Source: Paracentrotus lividus
Taxonomy: Eukaryota; Echinodermata; Echinoidea; Camarodonta; Echinidae
DNA length: 64,000 bases
NCBI GenBank assembly: GCA_940671915.1
Contig: CALNVZ010000174.1
Location: forward strand, 2,174,949-2,238,948
Direction of reading: 5' to 3'
The notes below the pieces were generated by a model. The model did not search any database, was not told where the DNA came from, and saw only the letters and a program-made list of their open reading frames with translations. Below, one piece after another: positions 36,001-48,000 of this stretch. How positions within the stretch are numbered: the first letter of the stretch is position 1; each line of letters opens with the position of its first letter. A program made the position numbers and the translations under genes.

Positions 36001-39000
36001 ACCTTTTACGAATCAATAATTTGGTATAGGTAGAGTTGAATCAAGCTTCCTGTCCATAGCCAAGATAAAGTAACATTGTTTGGACTATTAGTCTTTTTCA
36101 GCGTTCACATGTTTAATAAGAGGGGAAGCAAATGCACTTGAATTTTGTTTGAGAATCTACTTTGGTTTCAGTTACGTTTAGCTTCTCTGTGGTTAGTATG
36201 TTGCTAATTACATTTATGTTTGTTTTCATTTTCGTTTCATATTTAATAACGAAATTCGATAATATAGGGCTTGAGATAAATATATTAGCTTTGAACAAAG
36301 ACTAATTCCCAATTGAGATATCGCTGCATGATAATCATAGAAAGTTTCTTGGCGATCTCAGCAATGAAAAACTACTCTCGGAAGTAGTACTTTGACCTTA
36401 ACTTATATTTGAACGAGCGCAAGGCAGAATATCTGCCCAGATTGTGTTTTCGCCATCTACGTTCATTTGAAAATAGTTTGGATTTGTTTACCGAAACGTG
36501 TGTGTCGTCTCTGCAAATTTACACAAACACTCATCAAAAGTGATTCAAAACAGAAGTTTTAGGAGTAAAAACAGGCGAAACGGAAGTTTAATAAAGACCT
36601 GGATATCCAGAAAATCATCCATCGAGAAACCGTACGTAAAAAACTGTATTTTTTACAATAATTATAAATTTTAAAACGAAGTCTTCGGATTTCTAATGAC
36701 AAAATGTTCTTGCCTCGCGGGGCCCGCTAAAGTTGCATGCGTGAGTAGGGCCTAGTAATATATAAAATAACAATATAGTATTACAAAAGTTTTGTTTATT
36801 GTTTTTAAAGCTATGAGGTAGAGAGGCCTGGTGATTTCTAATTTTTTAAAGTGAAGGGGCTGGGTCGCAAGTGGGGGGGGGGGGGGCTGAACAAGCTAAA
36901 AATCATGAATGTATGATAGCTTTTGTGTTTTGTACATGTTTGCTGAGAAAAGTTGGCTGTGCCCCCTCCCGCCCTCTTATAAATATTATAATGATCTTTT
37001 TTCTTTTTTATTTTTTGTTGTATCGATGCAGGTTTTTTTTTTTTTTTTTGCTTTAGTTTTTCATTGTCATATTTGTTTTTGGTTTTGTTTTTTGTTTTGT
37101 TTGTTTTTGTTTTGTTTTTTTTTTTTTGGGGGGGGAATAAGTCCAAATTCTATCCAAGATTTACTAGGACAATTCGAGCGACCTGATATAGTGCAGTACG
37201 TTAGATTACCCAACATGCATCTCAATATGGTCGACAACTCCGCTTCCGGCTCCAAATCAGTAAGAGATAATTATGATCAACGGGCTAGCTTATAAGCTGC
37301 GCACGTTGTATCTTTACAATTTTCTGGCATAAATTGAGCGGTGTGTGTGTTGTAATGAATACGATGAGTTCAGTCATCGCGTGAGAATAACTGATAAAAA
37401 ATAGCGCAGCTAGCTATGCGCGCGCGTGAATATTAAATAGGCCTAAACTAAATACGCGCGCTAATCGAGCATTACCATTTATTTGTCTTTATTATGGGAC
37501 GTCAAACAAAAGAGACATCTTTCATTAAGAACAAAAATTAAAGTCGATTTTATTTTTTATCTTTCGGCCTAACCAAAACATAAGTGTGACGCACATGAGA
37601 AATCGAGTGCACCTCAGCACTCCCTAAGGGTGAAATTTGACAGCAATAACGCCAATGACTTTCAGCTAAATCAATCCGTCGTATACATAATGGCGCTTAG
37701 CACGCATTCTACTAACGGAAGTGGAGCTGCCGACAATTTGACCTTTGACCCTTAAAATTTGGCGATAATATCAATAGTATCGAACGGTATCGATCAATTT
37801 TTGTATAGCAAATCGCTCGAATTGTAGGCCTAAATTTCCTACCCCATTCTCCCCTCCCCAATGAATGGCTTAGATGTATGTACATTGTTAAAAAGAAAAT
37901 AAATGAATAAAACAGAGACAAAGACAGTTAGATGTATTTCAATTCAAGTTTAATTTTATTTACAAACACATGAAGAAATACAGATTATCAAAAGTAAATA
38001 CAAAGTAAAGTAAACAAGACTAAGCTCCTCCAGGCCCCCATTACCAAAAATATCTCGTCCACCCCCAGCCCCCATCCCCTCCATCCACCCTAAAAAAAAA
38101 AAGGGAAGAAAAGAAAAGAAAAAAAAAAAAAGGTTGGGGAATCGACAAAGGAAAAGGAAATTAGAGTAAAGACAAAGAAAAGTAAACAAGACTAAGCTCT
38201 TCCGGCCCCATGAGAAAAATATCTCGTCCAGCCCCCCCCCCCCCCTCCAGAAAAAAAAAAAAAAAATTTAAGAGAAAAAAAAAAAAAAAGAAGAAGGGGG
38301 GGGGAATTCACGGCAGGCCCGATTCAGGCACTGAACCCTACCCCTATGGCAAAACATGATGACCTTTATGATGTGCCGAGGGCCGGGAAAAAAAAACTGA
38401 AACTATTTTTATTTTTTTTTTTTAAATACTTAAGTGTGGAAGGTAGGTTAACATTTGTTTATTTTACGCCATGTTTACATGCACACCTAGCTTACGCACG
38501 ATCGCAGNNNNNNNNNNNNNNNNNNNNNNNNNCTTCCTTGAGCACTGCTCCCTAATGTCCTCAAAGTAGTAAATTTTGATATTCAACCGCTATATATGTA
38601 CATCTTTGCCTTTGATTTCACGGACCAAGAGAAGCAAGTAATTTAATGGCGGGATAAATTGTGCCGCCCTCTTTGTCAAAAGCTTGCATTTCGACGATGT
38701 CTCCGTCACGAGTCGAATGTGACATGGCAACAGTAGTTACCTTGTTTGTTTAATTTGTTGTTAGGATGATTAGCTTTTGATTCACTCCGCGAATAGAATG
38801 AAAAAATAAATAACTAAAAAAACTAGTAGGGCCACTCATTGCTACGAGGTCGATACTACGTATCGACCTCGTTAACCAAGTCCTTCATATTCGGTTGATA
38901 TTTTTATGAACCACTTTTCCCACTGTTTTATGGCAAGTGCATCCATAAAGGATGTAGAAAATGTTCTACAGTGCTTCCACAGTCCATAATATAGATTAAG

Positions 39001-42000
39001 CTAGGCCTAGGCCCTGGAAAAAATAATAATAAAACACTAAAAAGGAGAAAACTCACCACTCGTCAGGCAGCCTCACTCAGCAAGCGCCGTCATTCACTAT
39101 GATTAGGATGCAGCTAGCTGCGTGTGGCAATTGCTATATTGTTAAAAGAGTCGTCCCAGATCAACTCAGCAATACCAAGAGTCGCATCGCACACGAGCAA
39201 GTTCTAGTTACATTGCTCGATAGTGTGCGAGCTAGCTACGTGCTAGCGATTGGGCTATACTTTCTCATTGGACCTTTACCGAATCAATAATTTGGTATAG
39301 GTAGAGTTGAATCAAGCTTCCTGTCCATAGCCAAGATAAAGTAAACATTGTTTGGACTATTAGTCTTTTTCAGCCGTTCACATGTTTAATAAGAGGGGAA
39401 GCAAATGCACTTGAATTTTGTTTGAGAATCTACTTTGGTTTCAGTTACGTTTAGCTTCTCTGTGGTTAGTATGTTGCTAATTACATTTATGTTTGTTTCA
39501 TTTTCGTTTCATATTTAATAACGAAATTCGATAATATATAGGGCTTGAGATAAAATATTAGCTTTGAACAAAGACTAATTCCCAATTGAGATTCGCTGCA
39601 TGATAATCATAGAAAGTTTCTTGGCGATCTCAGCAATGAAAAACTACTCTCGGAAGTAGTACTTTGACCTTAACTTATATTTGAACGAGCGCAAGGCAGA
39701 TATCTGCCCAGATTGTGTTTTCGCCATCTACGTTCATTTGAAAATAGTTTGGATTTGTTTACCGAAACGTGTGTGTCGTCTCTGCAAATTTACACAAACA
39801 CTCATCAAAAGTGATTCAAAACAGAAGTTTTAGGAGTAAAAACAGGCGAAACGGAAGTTTAATAAAGACCTTGGATATCCAAGAAATCATCCATCGAGAA
39901 AACCGTACGTAAAAAACTGTATTTTTTACAATAATTATAAATTTTAAAACGAAGTCTTCGGATTTCTAATGACAAAATGTTCTTGCCTCGCGGGGCCCGC
40001 TAAAGTTGCATGCGTGAGTAGGCCTAGTATAATAAAATAACAATATAGTATTAACAAAAGTTTTGTTTATTTTTTTAAAGCTATGAGGTAGAGAGGCCTG
40101 GTGATTTCTAATTTTTTAAAGTGAAGGGCTGGGTCGCAAGTGGGGGGGGGGGGGGCTGAACAAGCTAAAAATCATGAATGTATGATAGCTTTTGTTTTTG
40201 TACATGTTTGCTGAGAAAAGTTGGCTGTGCCCCTCCCCGCCCCTCATTATAAATTATTATAATGATCTTTTTTCTTTTTTATTTTTTGGTTGTATCGATG
40301 CAGGTTTTTTTTTTTTTTTTTTGCTTTAGTTTTTCATTGTCATATTTGTTTTTGTTTTGTTTTTTGTTTTTGTTGTTTTTGTTTTTGTTTTTTTTTTTGG
40401 GGGGGGAATAAGTCCAAATTCTATCCAAGATTTACTAGGACAATTCGAGCGACCTGATATAGTGCCAGTACGTTAGATTACCCAACATGCATCTCAATAT
40501 CGTCGACAACTCCGCTTCCGGCTCCAAATCAGTAAGAGATAATTATGATCAACGGGCTAGTATAAGCTGCGCACGTTGTATCTTTACAATTTTCTGGCAT
40601 AAATTGAGCGGTGTGTGTGTTGTAATGAATACGATGAGTTCAGTCATCGCGTGAGAATAACTGATAAAAAATAGCGCAGCTAGCTATGCGCGCGCGTGAA
40701 TATTAAATAGGCCTAAACTAAATACGCGCGCTAATCGAGCATTACCATTTATTTGTCTTTATTATGGGACGTCAAACAAAAGAGACATCTTTCATTAAGA
40801 ACAAAAATTAAAGTCGATTTTATTTTTTATCTTTCGGCCTAACCAAAACATAAGTGTGACGCACATGAGAAATCGAGTGCACCTCAGCACTCCCTAAGGG
40901 TGAAATTTGACAGCAATAACGCCAATGACTTTCAGCTAAATCAATCCGTCGTATAACAATGGCGCTTACGCACGCATTCTACCTAACGGAAGTGGAGCTG
41001 CGACAATTTGACCTTTGACCCTTAAAATTTGGCGATAATATCAATAGTATCGAACGGTATCGATCAATTTTTGTATAGCAAATCGCTCGAATTGTAGGCC
41101 TAAATTTCCTACCCCATTCTCCCCTCCCCAATGAATGGCTTAGATGTATGTACATTGTTTAAAAAATAAATGAATAAAACAGAGACAAGACAGTTAGATG
41201 TATTTCAATTCAAGTTTAATTTTATTTACAAACACATGAAGAAATACAGATTATCAAAAGTAAATACAAAGTAAAAATAAACAAGACTAAGCTCCTCCAG
41301 GCCCCCATTACCAAAATATTTCGTCCACCCCCAGCCCCATCCCCTCCATCCACCCCAAAAAAAAAAAGGAAAGAAAAGAAAGAAAAAAAAAAAAAGTTGG
41401 GAATCGACAAAGGAAAGGAAATTAAGAGTAAAGACAAAGAAAAGTAAACAAGACTAAGCTCTTCCGCCCCATGAGAAAAATATTCGTCCAGCCCCCCCCC
41501 CCCCCCCCCTCCAGAAAAAAAAAAAAAAAAAATTTAAGGAGAAAAAAAAAAAAAAGAAGAAGGGGGGGGGAATTCACGGCAGGCCCGATTCAGGCACTGA
41601 ACCCTACCCCTATGGCCAAAACATGATGACCTTTATGATGTGCCGAGGGCCGGGAAAAAAAACTGAAACTATTTTTATTTTTTTTTTAAATACTTAAGTG
41701 TGGAAGGTAGGTTAACATTTGTTTATTTTACGCCATGTTACATGCACACCTAGCTTACGCACGATCGCAGGCAGGCTAGGCAGCAATTTCCATTTCATTT
41801 TTTTCTCTCTGCTACCATACCAGCTGGAGTGGCACAAAATTCGGAGAACTGCTGAAAATTGGTGAGTTTTTATGCCTCCGCCACCGAAGGTGGTGCCGGA
41901 GGCATCATGTTTCGGTTGTCCGTCCGTCCGTCCTGTCCGTCCGTCCCGTTTGCTCGTTATCGCGATATCTCAAGAACCACTTGAGATATCAACTTAAAAC

Positions 42001-45000
42001 TTGGGGATGTTATTTATCACCATAGGAAGATGATCCGATTACATTTTGGAGTATGTAGGTCAAAGGTCAAGGGTCACAGAGGTCAAATTGTGAAATTCCA
42101 TGTATTAAGCTCGTTATCGCGTTATCTTAAGAACCACTTGAGATATCAACTTCAAACTTGGGGATGTTATTATACACCATAGGAAGATGATCTGATTAGA
42201 TTTTGGAGTATGTAGGTCAAAGGTCAAGGGTCACAGAGGTCAAATTGTGAAATTTCATGTATTGTGTTAGTTATCGCCATACGAAGACATTTTATATATT
42301 TTGGAGTGTAGGTAAAAATTTAGGAAGGACTATGATCTAATAAGGTTTGGGGTCACAAGGTCAAAGGTCAAGGTCAAAGATGTCTTTGTATAAAGGAAAA
42401 TCAATAGATGAATGTGCTGTGTTATTTCTGATTTGGCAATGGCGGAGGCATAAATTTTGACCGTGCGCGGTCGAGGATTCATCTTGTTTCTTCATTTCTC
42501 CTTTTATTTCAGCATATTTTTCAACAACATTTCATATCAATGCCTTTACAAATGTTAAGAGCCCATTAAATAACAATTAAAGTTGTTAGAAGTTGATTGT
42601 AAGGGTAAATTAAAGGGTTTTTTTTTCTGTCCTCATCGCGCTCGAGACTTGAATGGCAGAGGGCACGAGGATGATAGCATATCATCCGAGTGTAGTGCAT
42701 GAGTGGCCTAACATTCAATCTAACAGTTACATGATGGGAAAATAATAATTATAAATTTCATAATTTGTTGCACTGAGATTGAAAACTGAGTTGGGAGTTA
42801 ACATTTTTAGAGAATCCCGTCAAAATGCCGCTATCGGAATCGTAAAAATACATGTAGACTCTAGATCTAACGTTAGATCTAGGTCTAGAGGTCTATCACC
42901 ATTCGCAAGATTTGACTTCCGGGTTTCCTTTCGCATAGGTTTATATTCAGTGAAGTCGACATGTTCGATCCTGTCAGGGACACGGGTCAGGACCTTTGAA
43001 TGTGCAATATTACACAGTCATGAACTCATGTGGTACTAAAATAATCTCATGCAGTATTGAGAAATTATACTAAGCAGATTAGATGGCGCATTTTTTCTCG
43101 ATATAAAAAGCAATGAGTGGATTGTCGTGTTGATGCAATTGAAAATCAGCTATATATTAAGTAAATTAGACTCTACATTTTAGCTTGAAAATATTGTACT
43201 TTTCCATGTACTTTTCCAAAACATTGGCGTGAATATTCAAAATTAAAACCAACCAAACAACAACAACAACCTATTTTTTTCCCTTGACCTTGATCATGAT
43301 GATGGGCCATTTAAAAGTAGGAAGGTCTACATGTAAATCTATTGTCCAGAATGATTTTTTAAAACCAAAACTAAAGATCTATATCTATCTGCATTTTTAA
43401 CAGTTTTGGTTTGGTAAAATAATCTATGAATTGATTTTTAACTTTAAAATTATCATTTTACATAGGATAGTGCCCCTGGTAAATTGGTCATGTCCCAGTA
43501 ATCAGTCAGACAGCTACATGTACTTAACAACTGTCACAAATGGATAACAAACACGTCATCAGTCTCCAAATATATTTACAGAGCCACAATGTAGCAGTTA
43601 AAATTGTAAGGGGAGATTGTTAAAAAATCAAGCTGCATACATTTAAGAGATAGAAAGTTGACAATATTGCTTGTAGAAGTATGAATTCGAGAAAGGAGAG
43701 ATTGAAAAGTATAATGTAGAGCTTGTACAGGCTGATAACGAATGTAATGTATATTAAATTGAATTATTATATTTTCTTTTTCTAAACATGTTGGACCATG
43801 TTCATAGTGCTACGAGACGAGGAAAACCCATGACATGATCTATTATGATATCACAAACTTTGGTCCCTGTGTACGGAGATTCAATGCAACTCATCAGATC
43901 GGATGCACCAGTAAGTACACGGGCTACTTTGTCTTTCTTAAATTGGCATATAATCAGGGGTGATCTTCCTGCGATTTAAATCGGAATTGTATTCACAAAA
44001 TTGCACAATTTAAAGTCCCAAAATACAGAAAGTCCCTAGTATGTCTATTTTTTTTTTCAAGAGTGAATATCACCCTGATATCATGCAGGTTAACTGTGCA
44101 CATATCCAATGTTAATATCTCAATTGTCTTACAAGGAGGTGGGTTAGGCTTTTGTTTTATTAGGGGTGTGTTGAAGGAGTCTATAAAATTAATCTAATAA
44201 TTTAACAATTTTAGAATTGACTTCATTCCAGTCCTTCACTGTTCGGAACAAGAACTGAACTTTGGGGTATTTAAATAGATGAGGCTAAAGCTTGATGCTG
44301 TTTCCTCTGTATTAGACGGGTATTACATTGGATAATGTCATCATGACTATGGCAACAAGTTCTTTATGATATGGAATGTTTGAAAAAGTTCTGGCTTTTT
44401 CTGTCATCTAGGATTCTTACTGCAAGATTTGTAATATTGTTGAGATGCTACTGCTTTGAGTGTGGTCCCTGACACAAAACCAAGGTGCTTTTGTAGGAAT
44501 TTGTTTATCATTGGTTGAAATTTTTTATTTCCATAAGGGAAAGAAAGAATTTATCTTAGCTAATATTGTTAAGAAATCTGTAAGAATTAGACATTTGTTA
44601 GTTATCAACCTTTTAGTTTGAAAGCCAATACGAAATACTAGCCTTAAAGGGATGCAGTAACATTGAATGATATTCAAATAACATTTATTTGATTTAGCTT
44701 ATTTTGCCAACATAATCATAAACACTAAGGTCAGTCTGGTATCTCTTCAAAATTGCAAGCTTATTGCTTGCTTTACCTTCGAGATATCAATGATTTCATA
44801 CTCAAATTTTATAAACCAACCCGGATGGTTTATAAAACCATGTGCTTTTTAACATAGCACAACATCCACCCATTTCCTGCCGTCCCTAGTGGCCTGCTGT
44901 TCTAGCAGCAGGAGGGTACTGTGTTCGTCTGTGTATGCTTGGCATTGTTTGTTACACTGTTTTAAGGTAGTAAATGACTTCCATTTGATCTGAAACTTTT

Positions 45001-48000
45001 CAGTAGTTTGTTTTTACTGTTGGAACAATATAATTTTATTAATCTTGATCTAATTGCTCTTGTTTTTGAAAGTTACTCAATCCTTTAAAAGCACCACCTC
45101 AAGTCCCCAACTAGTCAAATTTGCCCTGGTTCCTCACCCATAATGCAACATTCTGAGCAGTGTAGTCTTGAAATATAAGTTCATTTAAGTGATAAAACAC
45201 TAATTCACTACTTACCAAGAAGTAAAAACAAATACCTTTAACCTCAAAACATTTTAGTTTCCCTATACAATAAAATCATAGCCTAATTTACTTACTTCAG
45301 TTTTTATAGTTATCTAAAATGTATATTTTAAGACTAGTTATTTATACACACAGTCAATGGGAGGTTTGCTCAGTTCGCTCTCGCTTTAAATGTTTTTTCT
45401 ATGTGTGTGTTCTTCTGGAGTGGGACAAGCAATTTTCCTTCTACTTTTTAGAAAGAAATCCCTACAATTATTGATCTGTTAAGCCTTGCACACAAAACTA
45501 CAACATGTAAGGTGTTTGTCCCATAGCAGTTTCCATCTTTATTATCTTTTGATGACTCCCTTCTGTATTTCAGGTGAATTCAATGGAAACAATGGGTTTC
45601 TGCATCTTATTGAGGAACCAGCCGACCTAGATTGGTTGATGGCTAACGGCACATACTCACCCTACATAGCAGTCATGACACCACAAATGTTTACATTGTA
45701 AGTGAAAGATGCCCTACAGGCTATTTCAAGGCCCTGGTTTAACATGGAATTCAAAACACCATGTTTAGGACTCCAATATGCCACTTTAAATTTGTATGCC
45801 TCCGCCACCGAAGGTGGTGCCGGAGTCGTCATGTTTTTTGGGTTGTCTGTACGTCTGTCCGTCAGTCCCACTTTCGTTCTCACAATAACTTAAGAACTGT
45901 TGACGGATCATCTTCATTCTTGGTACATGTGTGCATGATACTGAGTGACAATGATCTGATTAGATTGGGGGTCACAAGTTGAAAGGTCACAGAGGCATGG
46001 GTGTCAATAGTAGGGGGATGGTGTGATGCATCCCCCCCCCTCAATAATTTCGGTAGGGGGAATGGTATAGTATCATATTATGTGGATAAGTCTACCCATT
46101 ACAATACCAATTCATTATTATATCATTATTATATTATTGTGCTGTCTAAAATGCAAATTTTTGACATTCAAAATTTCAAATTTTCTCACTCACTCCTTAA
46201 TCTTCCTTGTGTGTTCCTGATATACTTATTAATCATGTAATACACAATACACTGTGTAGATAATGGAAGCGCAGATGCTTCACGTATTCTCAATGGAAAA
46301 ATACCAGTCAAGTCGATGATAATCAGGGGCACAGATCCAGGGTGCATAAGGACAGGTGCCCCCAATAAGTAAAGCTGAGGCCAAAAGTATATTTCCCATC
46401 AATAACCGCGATGGTCTTGATAAAATTAATAATGAATATATCAAATTGAAGAGTCTGTAACACTTATCTCGATTTCATCGATGATGTAACTTTTTGGGAC
46501 TCTGACAATTGATCTTCTTCTTCTTCTCGAGTCCTTTCTCCTATTTTTCTGTTTGATTTGTAATTAACCTGATTACATTTTAAAGATCATAGTATTCATT
46601 GCATATATATATATGTATTGGTTCTTAGGGGAATCTGAATTATAATATACACTTCATCTATTCGCCGTGGCTAATTGCCCTCTTTCCAAGTTAGTCCTAA
46701 TTTTGCTCTCAAAGGAAAAAAAATCAGCTCGCACTTCGCAATCACATGATGCTTCAAATACCGCCTCAGATGACTATTGCAAATTGCCTGAATAATTTGT
46801 TTAGAAACTTTTCTGCTCCCGCTTCGTGCTCAGCATAATATAGGAGAATCCAGATGGGTTTGTTCATCTTTTATGGATGCATATACTTTTGTAGGTAGAC
46901 CTGATGTAGGTTTTAAGCATCAACCCCATCCTCTTTCTGCAGCACTTGTGAGTAATGTTCTGTTCTATTGATTTGATCCATTACTGATCCGTCTTGGGTA
47001 ATACCACGTATTTGTTGATGAGGATGATGAGATCAAGGGTCATATAGGGGTCAAAAGGTCAACTTAAAGGTCAACTTTTCTTACAATTTTTGTTTTCTTT
47101 ATATCTCCATCAATTGTGTTCACACTTGGTACAAATGATTCTGTGGGTAATACACTTGCTGAGTTGATGAGGATGATGAGATCAAAGGTCATATAGGGGT
47201 CAAAAGATCAAATGATATGGCCATGTTTTACTTGCTGTCATTTTTTATTTCTGCACCAATTGTGCTCACACTTGGTACAAATGATCCTCGGTAATACCAC
47301 ATGTGTGTTTGTTGATGAGGATGGAGGAGTCAAAGGTCATCTAGGGTCAAAAAGATCAAATGATATGTGACTATGTTTACAGTTTTTGGTTTTACTAATG
47401 GACATTCTTTATTTCACGATCAACTTGTATTTACATATATGATGTCTACAAAATTACATCAAAGCCATCTTGGGGTCAAAGGTCATTTGCGTGTTTTATT
47501 GATAGCGAAATCAGGTGAGACTCGGGGTTCGCGAACCACCTTGTTCTTTAATTCCTTTAAGACCCACCTCCATCTACATTTATATGCCCATGTAGTAAAT
47601 GTAGATTTCCAGTGAGTTACTAGAGCACTGTGAGTTATGAGCTGGCTGGATTTGATTCATTACTGCCAGAGAACAGTGCAGTAACACAATATATTTCTCC
47701 TCTTTTTTCTTTGTTCTTTTAAGACCCCACCCCATCCACATTTAAATAACCATGGTAAATGTTAACTATCTTTTAAGTTACTTAGAGCACTTGTGAGTTA
47801 TGAGCTGGCTGGATTTGACCCATACCAGAGAACAGTGCAGTAACACAATATATTTCTTCTTCTTTTTTTTTCTTTTTTTCTTTCTTAATATAAGACCCAA
47901 ACCGCATCCCATTTATATGCCGCAGTAAATGTAGATTTTCAGAGAAAGTTACTAGAGCACTTGTGAGTTATGAGCTGGCTGGATTTCATCCATTACTGCC

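Noticed and set aside
36838-37295. Frames in segment B rich in Lys/Asn or Phe
   Set aside because: Translations of T/G- and T-rich low-complexity sequence, with no family similarity.
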